A DNA stretch of 64,000 nucleotides from Singulisphaera sp. GP187 (GCF_900129635.1 NZ_FSRB01000001.1:2519501-2583500); one strand, 5' to 3'. Positions 26,811 through 36,184 are shown, counted from the stretch's first letter. Program-made: numbers and translations. The notes: generated by a model not told the origin, from the letters alone.

Positions 26811-27095
26811 TCAAACGTCCTGACCGGCTTCGATGACTTTGTCGAAGACCGCACACAGCCACGACTGGCCCTCACCCCACTTCTCATCGTATGCCTTCAG
26901 GTACGCTCGGAGCCACTCGACATCACACCTTTCCCAATTGTTGAGTAACACAGGGATGTTGTGGATCGCGTCCATCAGGTCCGCGATCTGCTCGGGAGAT
27001 GCCGACCGCCCCCAGCAGTGCTGCCGAGTGCCAAGAACTGCCTCCCGAATCGTCTCCAAACAGGCCGAAAGATACGGTTCCGGTGCCAATACCAA
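26811..27095 (-). CDS. Small hypothetical protein
   Basis: A 94-residue helical, acidic protein (contains ADLMDAIHNIPVLLNN and DVEWLRAYLKAYDEKW) with no family I recognise. It begins at a TTG (27095) that has a strong GGAGGG Shine-Dalgarno at 27102-27107 exactly six bases before it, which supports a real gene. It lies between the ABC permease and hicA on the same strand, 34 bases after the permease stop. No membrane segment or signal peptide. Confidence 0.6.
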   Translation of the reverse strand: MVLAPEPYLSACLETIREAVLGTRQHCWGRSASPEQIADLMDAIHNIPVLLNNWERCDVEWLRAYLKAYDEKWGEGQSWLCAVFDKVIEAGQDV

Positions 27096-27129
27096 GATGG
27101 GCCCTCCGCCGCATCACTTGCCAATTCGT

Positions 27130-28872
27130 TTAAAATTCCATCCGTTGAAACGCTTTGATCCCAATCCTGAGTGGCAGGAAGGTCCCGACCGCGCCGATCA
27201 CCAGGCTCGTGACGACGGCGATGGTCATCCAGAACCGGAACCGCTCCTCCGTGAGGACGAACGTGCGGAATTCACTGGCGTCCTGACCGGCGAAGTAGAG
27301 GTGGCAGGGCAAGGCCAAGGCGGTCACGATCGCGGAGATGAAGACGAGGCTGACGAGCAGGTTCAAGGTCCCACCGAAACCGGCGGCGATCTTGGAGGGA
27401 TCGGTTTCTTTGAGGTTGGGCAACCGCGCACCCAGGCCGACGCTGATCCCGGAGAGTCCCAGGCAGAGCACCGCGACCATCCCCATGTGGAGCGCGATCA
27501 TGGCCATGTTCATCCGGAGCATCAGGTCGCTCAGAACGACCAGCACTTCGGTGGCCACCAGCGAGATCCCCGAGGCGAACGCGAATTTCCCCCAGAGGAT
27601 GGCCTCTCGCTTCAGAGGGAGCAGGCCCAGGACCCAGAAGTTTCGACCTTCGAGCGAAAGCAGGGGGAAAATGAACCGGCTCGTGAACGTTGAGAGGATC
27701 AGGGCGGTCACGGCGAGGTTCAGGAAACTGACGAGGTTGCGCCAGTACGGGCTCTGGACGTCGTAGCTGAGCCGGCGGATGTTCAGGAAGTAGAACGCCA
27801 GGAGACCGAAAAAGATCAGGAATTGCGACCACTGGGCAGGGTCGCGGCGAAAGGTCCGCAAATCCTTCAGAATCAGGAGCCGGACCGGCCGGGGGATGAA
27901 GAAGAAGAGGCGGTGGAAGCTCGCGTCGATCCAGTAGAGGCCCGACCGCCGCCGCGACGACCGCTCGCCCTGGACCCGGCTGTAGCCCTGGCGGTAGAGG
28001 TCACGAGCAACCACGGTCGCCACCAGGTAGCACAGGCCCGCGTGCGCCGTGAGCACCATCAGGTAAAAGAGACCGTCCGACCAATTCCCCCGCGCCGCGG
28101 CCAGCAACCCGGCCGACATCCAACGACTGGGCAAAAGCGGGTTTTGGCTAAACGCCAACCGCCCGAGCAGTCCGCCCAGCCAGTCGGTCGAAAGCGCCGA
28201 GCCGGGAGTGGTCATCACCTGGGAGACCACGAAGGCCGCCGCGATCAAGATCACGACCCCACTCAGAATCAGTACGGTCTTCTGCCTCCTCGGAAAGTAG
28301 TTCGCGACCAAGATGGCCGCCACCGCCCCCAAACTCCCCGGGATCATGACGAACGCCAAGAGATAGACCAGGAACACCGCGTAGAACGACCACTTGGCAA
28401 TGACCGTGATCCCGAACGCCACCATCATCGGGCTGACCAGCAGGAGAAAACCCCAGCTCGAGAAGACGATTGCCTCAACAAACTTGTAGACGAAGATCCG
28501 GTCGGTCGATGCGGGCGTCGTCAACAGAAAGGCGGCCTCACGCGACTGAAACAGGCCCGCGTAAACGATGAGCCCCGTTGAGACGAAAAGCATAATCAAG
28601 AGCGAGAGAAAGAACATGCTGAAGAGATATTCAACAATCGTATTCTTTAAGTCTACGTACATTCCAATGAACATGAACCCTTCGAAAAAGATGCCGAACA
28701 AGACGGTCCAGAACACTGCGCTACAGGCAAGAATCATCAGGCAACGAAGCAGGGAACCGGAGAGGAGCGAGCGAACCGTGTTCTTGATGAGCCGACCGCG
28801 GTGACAGTGAAACGCGCGGGCGACCTGCCCGGCTGTCGGCAGGCTGACCGCCACCTCGCTCGATCCTCTCAT
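27130..28872 (-). CDS. ABC exporter permease subunit (ABC-2-like, large)
   Basis: A 580-residue membrane protein with about twelve hydrophobic segments, for example LMILACSAVFWTVLFGIFFE (near 45), IVYAGLFQSREAAFLLTTPA (a soluble loop often seen in large ABC permeases), and a second bundle from about residue 340. It shares a four-base ATGA overlap with the ATPase gene upstream, so they form one transporter. Substrate is unknown. The gene before the ATPase encodes a membrane-anchored secreted-domain protein, giving a three-gene operon. Confidence 0.82.
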   Translation of the reverse strand: MRGSSEVAVSLPTAGQVARAFHCHRGRLIKNTVRSLLSGSLLRCLMILACSAVFWTVLFGIFFEGFMFIGMYVDLKNTIVEYLFSMFFLSLLIMLFVSTGLIVYAGLFQSREAAFLLTTPASTDRIFVYKFVEAIVFSSWGFLLLVSPMMVAFGITVIAKWSFYAVFLVYLLAFVMIPGSLGAVAAILVANYFPRRQKTVLILSGVVILIAAAFVVSQVMTTPGSALSTDWLGGLLGRLAFSQNPLLPSRWMSAGLLAAARGNWSDGLFYLMVLTAHAGLCYLVATVVARDLYRQGYSRVQGERSSRRRSGLYWIDASFHRLFFFIPRPVRLLILKDLRTFRRDPAQWSQFLIFFGLLAFYFLNIRRLSYDVQSPYWRNLVSFLNLAVTALILSTFTSRFIFPLLSLEGRNFWVLGLLPLKREAILWGKFAFASGISLVATEVLVVLSDLMLRMNMAMIALHMGMVAVLCLGLSGISVGLGARLPNLKETDPSKIAAGFGGTLNLLVSLVFISAIVTALALPCHLYFAGQDASEFRTFVLTEERFRFWMTIAVVTSLVIGAVGTFLPLRIGIKAFQRMEF

Positions 28873-29636
28873 AGAATAGCCTCTCCGTTCGGGACCATCA
28901 CGCGACCGTTCGCGAGTGGACGGTTCCCTCCGGTCAGGTTCAGGAACAGGTCTTCAAGAGGAGCGTGCGACTGGAGTTGTTCGCGCAGTTCAGCCAGGGT
29001 TCCTCGGGCGAGCATCCGGCCATGGTTGACGATCCCGATCGTGTCGGCCAGCTCCTCGGCGATGGAGAGGAGGTGAGTGGACATCAGCACGGCAACGCCC
29101 GAGCGGGCCTGGGCAATGAACAGGTCTTTGACGATCCGGGCACTGCGCGGGTCGAGACCCACCAGCGGTTCATCCACGATCAAGACCTTGGGGTTATGAA
29201 CCAGGGCCGACGCGAATACGACGCGCTGTTTCATTCCTTGCGAGTAGTTCTCGCAGAGCTCGTCCACGAAGTCACTCATCTCGAACGTCTCGATCAGCTC
29301 GGCGAGCCTGGCGTCGGCCTGCCTGCGCTCGAGGCCGTACATCTCGACCACGAAGCGAAGGAATTCCCGTCCGGTCAGCTTTTCGTAGAGGTAGGGCTGG
29401 TCGGGCACGTAGGCGAGGAGTTGGCGGGCCTCCTGGCTGGCCGCGAGATAGCCGCCGATCTGCACCGTTCCCGAGGTCGGCGCCAGCAGGCCGCAGACCA
29501 TCTTGATCGTGGTCGTCTTGCCGGCTCCGTTCGGACCGAGGAATGCGAACAATTCGCCCGCGCGGACGGTGAGGTCGAGTTGATCCACGGCCTTCTTCGG
29601 CCCGAACGTCTTCGTCACGCCGCGGAGTTCGATCAT
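28869..29636 (-). CDS. ABC transporter ATPase
   Basis: A 255-residue ATPase with Walker [10 protein letters not shown], signature YSQGMKQRV, Walker B VLIVDEPLVGLD and H-loop MSTHLLSIAEELAD. The PLVGLD variant and downstream DPRSARIVKDLF are typical of exporter ATPases paired with ABC-2 permeases. Start ATG 29636 overlaps the stop of the upstream gene by ATGA, and the stop overlaps the permease start by the same pattern, so translation of all three genes is coupled. Confidence 0.92.
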   Translation of the reverse strand: MIELRGVTKTFGPKKAVDQLDLTVRAGELFAFLGPNGAGKTTTIKMVCGLLAPTSGTVQIGGYLAASQEARQLLAYVPDQPYLYEKLTGREFLRFVVEMYGLERRQADARLAELIETFEMSDFVDELCENYSQGMKQRVVFASALVHNPKVLIVDEPLVGLDPRSARIVKDLFIAQARSGVAVLMSTHLLSIAEELADTIGIVNHGRMLARGTLAELREQLQSHAPLEDLFLNLTGGNRPLANGRVMVPNGEAIL

Positions 29637-30490
29637 CGTCCTGGAACCTCAAGGCCTGGGGGGGTCCGGCGACCTGGGATTCGCTCCAGGACCAGTTTAA
29701 CGAGCGGGAACGGGACCTCCTGGCGAACCACCAGGCCATCGGTGCGAACCCAGGTTCGGGAGGACAGCGGCGTCATGTGATGGACGACCTCGAAAACGGT
29801 CACCGGGCTATTGTCCCAGTGGATCACACAGCGTCGCGACACATCCACCCCGACCGTTTCGATCCTGCCCGTGAACGGACTGACCATCTGCGTTTCCCAT
29901 TTCTGGCCGACTTGCAGCCCCGGAAGCCGATCGAACGGCCCGAGTGCGTTCTGGACCAGGCTGCGCGGCTCATAATCGAGGGTACGGGTCTGATTGAAAA
30001 TGGGGAGTTGGCCTCGACTGACCACCTTAAGGGTCCGCTTGTGGCGGGTTCCGGAGATGGTGAGCATGTCTTCCGAATCCACGGCCGATCGCACCGAAGC
30101 CGTGAAGGATTGAAGGTTGCCGGAGGGGTCGATCTGATAATGACTCACCACGTCGAGCCGGGTGTCGGAATCGTTGGAGAGAGGCGTTCCCCTCAGGAGC
30201 CCTCCGGCGTTGAACGACACGGTGCTCGACATTTCAAACCCGCCGTCAGGATTCCGGCTCGACGAAGTCGCGGCCGTCCCGACGATCCGCCGGGTCTCGG
30301 GGGAGAGCGGATTGTCGATCACTTCGACCGACCAACTGGACGGCTCGGCAGCCTCCTCGGCACTGGCGATCGTCCGGAGATCGGGGGGCCTGACGAAGCC
30401 CAGCTCGGGCAGGACGTCGCGCCGGATCAGGCTCGACGCACCGACGACCCAGAAGAGTAGAATTGCAATACAGACCAGTCGAGGGGGCAT
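29633..30490 (-). CDS. Membrane-anchored extracytoplasmic protein of an ABC operon
   Basis: A 285-residue protein. From the ATG at 30490 it begins MPPRLVCIAILLFWVVGASS, a single N-terminal membrane anchor or uncleaved signal, then a long soluble domain with alternating beta-like character (for example VVSHYQIDPSGNLQSFTASV and KVVSRGQLPIFNQTRTLDYE). No family recognised. It leads the three-gene operon with overlapping stops, so its product may work with the exporter, for example as a binding or docking subunit; this is inference from context only. Confidence 0.7.
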   Translation of the reverse strand: MPPRLVCIAILLFWVVGASSLIRRDVLPELGFVRPPDLRTIASAEEAAEPSSWSVEVIDNPLSPETRRIVGTAATSSSRNPDGGFEMSSTVSFNAGGLLRGTPLSNDSDTRLDVVSHYQIDPSGNLQSFTASVRSAVDSEDMLTISGTRHKRTLKVVSRGQLPIFNQTRTLDYEPRSLVQNALGPFDRLPGLQVGQKWETQMVSPFTGRIETVGVDVSRRCVIHWDNSPVTVFEVVHHMTPLSSRTWVRTDGLVVRQEVPFPLVKLVLERIPGRRTPPGLEVPGR

Positions 30491-30824
30491 GATCGGGACG
30501 CTCCGTCCTGGACTTCTCAACTCAACTATATTGCAGGGAACAGGCGACGAATAGTGCCCAGATTCGAGAGCCCGAGTTAAAGGACCAGAGCCTGGAACTC
30601 CGATGCCTTTTTTCACAAATTCGAGGCCCGGAGGTTGACGACAGTTCGGGTTGACTCGAAGAATGACCCGGCGTATCCTGCGCGGCCGATACCTCCTCTT
30701 GCTCCTGCCTCATTGAGGATCAGGCGTCTCGTCGCACCGATCGATCGACCGCACAACTTCGCTCCCAACTTGTTCGTTCGACCCCTTCCCCCCTTCTTAT
30801 TTTCTTAGGAAGTTAGGTCGCGTC
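30491..30824. other. Divergent intergenic region with a sigma-70-like promoter
   Basis: The 334 bases between the minus-strand ABC operon and the plus-strand gene at 30825 hold no gene. The right half contains the promoter at 30651-30679. A promoter for the ABC operon should also lie here but was not identified. Confidence 0.5.
30651..30679 (+). promoter_or_regulatory. Sigma-70-like promoter TTGACT-17-TATCCT
   Basis: TTGACT at 30651-30656 and TATCCT at 30674-30679 are 17 bases apart. This fits the -35/-10 pattern with one and two mismatches respectively. It would serve the gene at 30825, leaving a leader of about 140 bases. Confidence 0.4.
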
Positions 30825-31625
30825 ATGCGAAAGCCGGGAAAGCGAGCGCTCACCATCGGCCTCCTGCTGGTTGCGGCCCTGATCGCCGTACCGGGAGCGA
30901 TCTGGATCTCTTTGACCCATCAGCCTCACTTTTATCGCGCCATGGTTCAGGTCCCGCGCGAGCGACAGGAAGCCGAGGCGCGGCGGTTCGTGACCCAGAG
31001 CCTTCAACTCCGCAATGACATCATCAACGAACCGACCTGGGAGGCGATCTTCACCGACCAGGAGGTGAACGCCTGGCTGGCGAAGGACTTGGTGACGGAG
31101 TTCGCCGATCAACTTCCACCCGAGGTCCACGAGCCTCGGATCGTGTTCGGGCTCGACCGGATTACCCTTGCCTTCGAGCTCGACCAGGGGCCGGTCCGGT
31201 CCGTCATCTGGGTGGTGGCGCGACCGCGGATCACTGAGCCCAACGTGCTCGAATTGACGTTCGAGAAGATCCGGGCGGGGGTCTTGCCGGTCCCCTCTGA
31301 ACAGGTGATCGATCGAATCGTTAATCATGCCCGCGCCCAAGGCCTGGACGTCCGCCGGGAAGTGGTCGATGACCTCCCGGTGGTCATCGTCCGCTACAAG
31401 CCGCACTCCGAACGCGAGGACGTCCTCCTGGAGCAAGTTCAGATCCGCGAAGGCGAGATCCGGCTCGCGGGGCGCTCGAATCGCGCCAAGGGGGAGGTCG
31501 ACGCGCCAATCCTGCCCACCCGCAAAGTCCTTCAGTCGAGGTTCCCGAGGCGGAAGAACCAGGAGAAGGGCTCAGGGGCGAACCCGCTTTCGATTCTGAA
31601 CAAGACCGCCTCTCCTTCGACCTGA
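30825..31625 (+). CDS. Single-pass membrane protein, unknown function
   Basis: A 266-residue protein with an N-terminal basic stretch MRKPGKRA, a hydrophobic helix (residues 9-28), and a long soluble region that starts with HQPHFYRAMVQVPRERQEAE. The rest is predicted mixed alpha/beta with a highly basic C-terminal tail; no family recognised. ATG 30825 has AGGAAG upstream. The last 94 bases run opposite to the phosphoesterase-like gene that ends at 31532, a real tail-to-tail overlap because both proteins look coding there. Confidence 0.75.
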   Translation: MRKPGKRALTIGLLLVAALIAVPGAIWISLTHQPHFYRAMVQVPRERQEAEARRFVTQSLQLRNDIINEPTWEAIFTDQEVNAWLAKDLVTEFADQLPPEVHEPRIVFGLDRITLAFELDQGPVRSVIWVVARPRITEPNVLELTFEKIRAGVLPVPSEQVIDRIVNHARAQGLDVRREVVDDLPVVIVRYKPHSEREDVLLEQVQIREGEIRLAGRSNRAKGEVDAPILPTRKVLQSRFPRRKNQEKGSGANPLSILNKTASPST

Positions 31626-31909
31626 TCATCTCCATCTAGCCGAAACTGAACCCGATCGGGCGTCCAGAGCGTCGACTGGTACGATCCTGAAGCACAACGG
31701 CGAACCGAGCCACGCCCTCCGGAAATGACGCCCTCATACTCAAGATAGTGCAAACGATGATCGGCCAGCGCCCGCGCGGGCAGATTGCGGCCCGGGACAA
31801 TCGCCTCGTCGACGGCCCAGGTCCGTAAGACACCGTCGCGCTCGAGCATCAGGTCCCAATGGACCCCGTTCCAGTGGTGCTCCAGGATTACGAATCGCCC
31901 CATCGCCAT
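31532..31909 (-). CDS. LigD-type 3'-phosphoesterase-like protein
   Basis: A 125-residue protein. RFVILEHHWNGVHWDLMLERDGVLRTWAV is split here as RFVILEHHWNGVHWDLMLER, matching the opening of the phosphoesterase domain found at the N-terminus of bacterial LigD DNA repair ligases, where the His and Asp bind metal. The family removes 3'-phosphate or ribonucleotide ends during non-homologous end joining. This protein is free-standing and short, so a nuclease role is inferred, not proven. Start at 31909 or at the ATG two codons later (31903). Confidence 0.75.
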   Translation of the reverse strand: MAMGRFVILEHHWNGVHWDLMLERDGVLRTWAVDEAIVPGRNLPARALADHRLHYLEYEGVISGGRGSVRRCASGSYQSTLWTPDRVQFRLDGDDQVEGEAVLFRIESGFAPEPFSWFFRLGNLD

Positions 31910-32242
31910 TCCCCCGGGTCCCCTTCGTACGGATTCTCTTCTGAGTTGCGTTCACGCTTCGCGGTTCCCCGAAACTGAAAGGGAACCCCTCGAACTGTCG
32001 ATCAACTGGAGAGGCGACCGAGGTCTGGTGAGGCGTGACAGATTGCGTTAACTTGGGAAGACACTCGGCAGAGCAGCCTCCCAACGATTCCGAGGAGTTG
32101 ATCGACTCGGTCACGACCCTCGGCTCTGGACAAGCGACGCGCCATCCTTTTAATCAACGATCGTGCCTCCGCCAGGTAGGGGATGGAAGCCAGGCCATTC
32201 CCCTTAGACTTTGACGGCGGGGTAGGAAAGGAACGAATCGCG
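31910..32242. other. Intergenic region upstream of glnA
   Basis: A 333-base gap between the divergent phosphoesterase-like gene and glnA. It should hold the nitrogen-regulated glnA promoter; no clear -24/-12 or NtrC-type dyad was found by eye. Frames in it are short and unconserved. Confidence 0.4.
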
Positions 32243-33655
32243 GTGACACCGAAAGAGGTCTTGGCGCAGATCCGACAGCGCGAGGTCACGACCGTCGACC
32301 TCCGCTTCATGGACTTCCCGGGGGTCTGGCAGCACTTCTCGATCCCTGCCGATTCCCTGACTGAGGAGACGTTCGAAGAAGGGATCGGCTTTGACGGATC
32401 GAGCGTGGTTGGCTGGAGAGCGATCAACGAGGCCGACCTCCTGGTCGTCCCTCAGCCCGAGACGGTCTTGATCGACCCGTTCACCGCGCAGCCGACCCTG
32501 ACGATGGTCTGCAACATCCAGGATCCGATCACCCAGCAGGATTATACAAGAGACCCGCGCAACATCGCCCGCAAAGCGGTCAGCCACATGCGGAGCACCG
32601 GGCTGGCGGAAACCTGCCGGCTCGCCCCGGAGCTCGAGTTCTTCGTCTTCGATGACGTCCGCTTCGACCAACGCGGTCACGAGGCGTATTACCACGTCGA
32701 CTCGGTGGAAGGAATCTGGAACCGCGGCCGCGCGGAGGGTCCGAACCTGGGGTATAAGCCGGGCTCGGGGCTCGGCTACTTCCCCTGCCCGCCCACCGAC
32801 ACGCTCGCCGATCTCCGGACCGAGATGGCCCAGCGAATGGCCGAGTGTGGGATTGCCACCTCCGCCCACTATCACGAGGTCGCCACCGGCGGCCAGTGCG
32901 AGATCGACCTGAATCCCAAGTCGCTCGTCGAGAGCGCCGATCAGGTGATGCTGGCCAAGTACATCATTCGCAACGTCGCGCGCCGCAACGGCAAGACCGC
33001 GACCTTCATGCCGAAGCCGCTCTACGGCGACAACGGGTCGGGGATGCACACGCATTTCTCGCTCTGGAAGGGGGAAACCCCGCTGCTCGCCGGCAACGGC
33101 TACGCCGGGCTCAGTGACCTGGGGATGTACGCCATCGGAGGACTCCTCAAGCATGCCGCGGCGCTCTCTGCGTTCGCGAACCCGACGACCAACAGCTACA
33201 AGCGGTTGGTCGAAGGCTTCGAAGCGCCGACCAAGCTCGCCTATAGCCGTCGCAACCGCGCGGCGGTCATCCGGATCCCGATCCACAGCCCCAGTCCCAA
33301 GAGCCGCCGCATCGAGTATCGCGGCCCCGATAGCGCGGCCAACCCCTACCTGCTCTTCTCGGCGATGCTGATGGCGGCACTCGACGGCATCCAAGGCAAG
33401 ATGCGCCCCGGCGACCCCTTAGATAAAGACATTTACGACCTTCAACCCGAAGAGCTCGCCAATGTCCCGACTGTTCCCCGGTCGCTCGAGGAGTCGCTCG
33501 ACGCCCTCCGCGCCGATCACGACTTCCTGCTCCGGGGTGACGTCTTCACTTCGGACGTGATCGACACCTGGATCTGGTACAAACAGACCCACGAGATCGA
33601 TGCCCTCCGGGTCCGGCCGCACCCCTACGAGTTCACACTTTACTACGACGTCTAA
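32243..33655 (+). CDS. glnA: Glutamine synthetase, type I
   Basis: ATP-dependent synthesis of glutamine from glutamate and ammonia, the central ammonia-assimilation step. The 470-residue length fits GSI. Motifs include IGFDGSSVVGW, the active-site KPLYGDNGSGMHTHFSLW and the NPTTNSYKRLVEGFEAP region. The residue aligned to the adenylylation tyrosine is present in KDIYDLQPEE, so this copy could be modified if the host has the adenylyltransferase. The start is a GTG at 32243 with AGGAAAGGA nine bases upstream; an upstream ATG at 32183 precedes the conserved start. A strong hairpin follows the stop. Confidence 0.94.
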   Translation: MTPKEVLAQIRQREVTTVDLRFMDFPGVWQHFSIPADSLTEETFEEGIGFDGSSVVGWRAINEADLLVVPQPETVLIDPFTAQPTLTMVCNIQDPITQQDYTRDPRNIARKAVSHMRSTGLAETCRLAPELEFFVFDDVRFDQRGHEAYYHVDSVEGIWNRGRAEGPNLGYKPGSGLGYFPCPPTDTLADLRTEMAQRMAECGIATSAHYHEVATGGQCEIDLNPKSLVESADQVMLAKYIIRNVARRNGKTATFMPKPLYGDNGSGMHTHFSLWKGETPLLAGNGYAGLSDLGMYAIGGLLKHAAALSAFANPTTNSYKRLVEGFEAPTKLAYSRRNRAAVIRIPIHSPSPKSRRIEYRGPDSAANPYLLFSAMLMAALDGIQGKMRPGDPLDKDIYDLQPEELANVPTVPRSLEESLDALRADHDFLLRGDVFTSDVIDTWIWYKQTHEIDALRVRPHPYEFTLYYDV

Positions 33656-33679
33656 CGTCGTCGGATGGATGGACGGCTC

Positions 33680-33705
33680 GCTGGGGTCCGGCTTCGGACC
33701 CCAGC
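33680..33705. terminator. Hairpin after glnA (bidirectional terminator candidate)
   Basis: GCTGGGGTCCG (33680-33690) pairs perfectly with 33695-33705 around a four-base GCTT loop, an eleven-base GC-rich stem between convergent glnA and lspA. There is no clear U-tract on the plus strand. Confidence 0.6.
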
Positions 33706-33761
33706 AAGCCCTCCCTGAGCGGGGCGACCCGAGGGGAGGTAGGACGTTCATCGCTTTAAAA

Positions 33762-34307
33762 TTAAGCGGAAGGAACGGAGCTCTCGAGGCTGGCCTTGGG
33801 AGGCTCAGGTTGCTCGGTGCGAACCGCGAGTAACATGATCACAATTGCCCCGGCGACAAGCATATTGTCGGCGAAGTTGAAGATGGCGCAATCAAAGCCG
33901 ACCGCATCAACATGAAAGTGCACGAAGTCGCGAACGTGTCCGAGCACCACGCGATCGTAGCAATTGCCCAGCGCCCCCGCCATGATCAGTCCGAGCGCGG
34001 CGGTGAGCCACCCATCGGCCGCGCCACCATAGACGAAAAGATAGTAGAGGATCGCCACGGCGGCGATCACCGACAGCCCCGCGAAGACGAGACTACTGTT
34101 GGGAAGGCTTCGACCAAATCCCCAGAGGGCACCGCGATTGAAGTTCGTGTGCAACTCGAGGATGTTCGGGATCAACGAAACGGGCCGAGACCCGGGAGGA
34201 CCGACATGATTGAATACGATCGCCTTGGTCACCAGGTCGAACGCAGCGCCCCCGAGGGCGATCGACCAGAACAGGATCCAGCGGCTCCATCCGACTGACT
34301 CATTCAT
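33762..34307 (-). CDS. lspA: Prolipoprotein signal peptidase
   Basis: Inner-membrane aspartic protease that removes signal peptides from lipid-modified prolipoproteins. The 181-residue protein has four membrane segments and the family motifs GNCYDRVVLGHVRDF (first catalytic Asp) and CAIFNFADN (second). The frame extends upstream, but the ATG at 34307 (MNESVGWSRW) overlaps the preceding gene's stop by ATGA and puts the first helix in place. The DksA/TraR-like gene is directly upstream, sharing a four-base overlap. Confidence 0.93.
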   Translation of the reverse strand: MNESVGWSRWILFWSIALGGAAFDLVTKAIVFNHVGPPGSRPVSLIPNILELHTNFNRGALWGFGRSLPNSSLVFAGLSVIAAVAILYYLFVYGGAADGWLTAALGLIMAGALGNCYDRVVLGHVRDFVHFHVDAVGFDCAIFNFADNMLVAGAIVIMLLAVRTEQPEPPKASLESSVPSA

Positions 34308-34690
34308 CCGCGACTCTCCAACTCGCGAGCGCACTGGATACAGTGCCGCGTGTAAGGTAGGGCTTGCAGCCGAGGCTTGGCGATCGGCTCTTCGCACTCC
34401 TGGCAGCGGCCGAACGTCCCTGCGTTGATCCGGTCGAGGGCGTCGTAAACCTGCTCCAGGGTCCCCTGCTCGTTCTCGATCAGGCCGAGCGTGAATTCCT
34501 GGTCGTAGTTCTCGGTGCCAACGTCCGCCATATGCAACGGCACGTTGGAGAGATTGCCCGACGAGTCGGGCTGATCGCGCCTCAGGGCTTCGTCGGTCAT
34601 CTGGTCCAGATCACCGCGCAGCCTAGTCCGCAGGTCGACCAAAACCTGCCGGAATGACTCGACTTCATCGCTCTTTAGAACGCTGGCCAT
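34304..34690 (-). CDS. TraR/DksA-family zinc-finger protein
   Basis: A 128-residue protein with the DksA-type layout: an N-terminal coiled-coil-like helix (FRQVLVDLRTRLRGDLDQ), a middle acidic stretch, and a C-terminal C4 zinc finger, CQEC (about residue 96) and CIQC (about 117). The family binds RNA polymerase or acts as a phage-like regulator. The ATG at 34690 is the only plausible start. It is transcribed with lspA, as seen in several planctomycetes; DksA motifs beyond the zinc finger are not conclusive. Confidence 0.85.
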   Translation of the reverse strand: MASVLKSDEVESFRQVLVDLRTRLRGDLDQMTDEALRRDQPDSSGNLSNVPLHMADVGTENYDQEFTLGLIENEQGTLEQVYDALDRINAGTFGRCQECEEPIAKPRLQALPYTRHCIQCARELESRG

Positions 34691-35045
34691 GAATCCCCCA
34701 CCTTAGCGGCGACTGGGTGGCGCGGAAAGGACGGGCATGCTAGGCCTCTCGTCCGTTCCTGTCAATCCGAACGAATCTCGGGGCGAAGTTCCCCGCGTGC
34801 TAACCTGGTCCATCCCAAACGGATGAATACTTCCAGCCTACAGCGCCCGAGCCAGGGAAATCCACCCCGAAAAAACCTGATCTTGCCCCGGCGATCGCCC
34901 AAAGCCGCGCGTCCGTCCCGCGACTTTGGCCGGATCCGGGATCGATCTAGTCATCATCGCGGCGCGCAGTGTAGTGTTACTTCTCGGCGGCCTTCGTCGC
35001 GCCATTGGCGAGGGTCATGAGACCTTGATGCGAGAGACGAACGCG

Positions 35046-36053
35046 ATGTCCACGATCCGTCCGAAAACGATCTTCATCACGGGAGCCACCGGCCTCGTCG
35101 GCAGCCACGTGGTCGAAGAAGCCATCCGCAGAGGCCACAAGGTCCGCGCGCTCGTCCGGGCGTCAAGCGATACACGCTGGCTCGATCAGTGGGGCGTCGA
35201 GAAAGTCCTCGGCGACCTCGCCGACCCCGACGCCCTGCGGCGCGGGGCCGACGGCGCCAACTGGATCTTCAACTGCGCCGCCAAGGTGGGCGATTGGGGA
35301 ACCCTTGAGGAATTCCGCAGTCTGAACGTCGACGCGTTCCGACACTTGCTCGACGCGGCCGTGGCCTCGAAAGTCGAACGGTTCGTCCACGTGAGCTCGC
35401 TCGGAGTCTACGAAGGCCGCGACCACTACGGGACCGACGAGACCGTCCCCCCCGCTGCCGAGTCGCTCGATGCCTACACGCGATCGAAGGTGGAGGCCGA
35501 GGAACTCGCCCTGAGTTATGCGCGGAACCAGGGCCTGCCGCTGAGCGTGGTGCGGCCCGGGTTCATCTACGGCCCCCGCGACCGGACGGTCCTCCCCAAA
35601 CTGATCAAAGCCTTGCGAGGGGGGCGGTTCGCCTACTTCGGCTCGGGCAACCAGGCGCTTAATTGCATCTATGTCAAGAATCTCGTCCAGGGGATCTTTC
35701 TCGCCGCCGAGGTTCCCCAAGCGGTTGGAGAAGTCTTCAACCTCACCGATGGGGCACGCGTGAGCAAACGCCAGTTCGTCGGCAAAGTCGCCGAGTTGGC
35801 TGGCTTGCGGGCCCCGCGCAAGCGAATTCCACTCTGGCTCGCCTGGACCTTGGCCGTCTTGATGGAGCGGCGCGCCAAGCGGCGCAAATCCACGGAACCC
35901 CCGCTGGTCAATAAGGCACGCTACAAATTCCTGGGCCTGAACCTCGACTACTCGACCGCCAAGGCCCAGCGGATCCTCGGCTACAAGCCCGCCTTCACCA
36001 CCGAACAAGGACTCGTCGAGGCCATGGCCGACCTGGCCCCCACCTCGGCCTAA
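35046..36053 (+). CDS. NAD(P)-dependent epimerase/dehydratase-family protein
   Basis: A 335-residue extended short-chain dehydrogenase. The nucleotide-binding motif is ITGATGLVGSHVVEEAIRRG (about residues 10-30), and the catalytic YxxxK is in YTRSKVEAEE (about 150). FIYGPRDRTVLPKLIKAL and the C-terminal LDYSTAKAQRILGYKP are seen in nucleoside-diphosphate-sugar epimerases and 3-beta-hydroxysteroid-type enzymes, so the substrate is open. ATG 35046 is chosen over an upstream one because the dinucleotide fold begins right after it, and GAGAGACG lies eight bases before. Confidence 0.85.
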   Translation: MSTIRPKTIFITGATGLVGSHVVEEAIRRGHKVRALVRASSDTRWLDQWGVEKVLGDLADPDALRRGADGANWIFNCAAKVGDWGTLEEFRSLNVDAFRHLLDAAVASKVERFVHVSSLGVYEGRDHYGTDETVPPAAESLDAYTRSKVEAEELALSYARNQGLPLSVVRPGFIYGPRDRTVLPKLIKALRGGRFAYFGSGNQALNCIYVKNLVQGIFLAAEVPQAVGEVFNLTDGARVSKRQFVGKVAELAGLRAPRKRIPLWLAWTLAVLMERRAKRRKSTEPPLVNKARYKFLGLNLDYSTAKAQRILGYKPAFTTEQGLVEAMADLAPTSA

Positions 36054-36184
36054 CCCTCGACGACTGTTCCTACTCGCACGGATTCCCCCTAATCTCTTGA
36101 ACCGAGCCCGAAGGGTTCGCCATCGCCCCCGTTCCGCCCGGCATGACGGAATCGAAAAAAAAAAAGAGAAGGAAGAAGCAGCCC

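Noticed and set aside
36143..36184. An earlier ATG for the PfpI-like gene giving a Lys-rich N-terminus
   Set aside because: The run is A-rich and contains the likely Shine-Dalgarno AAGGAAG; family sequence starts at 36185.
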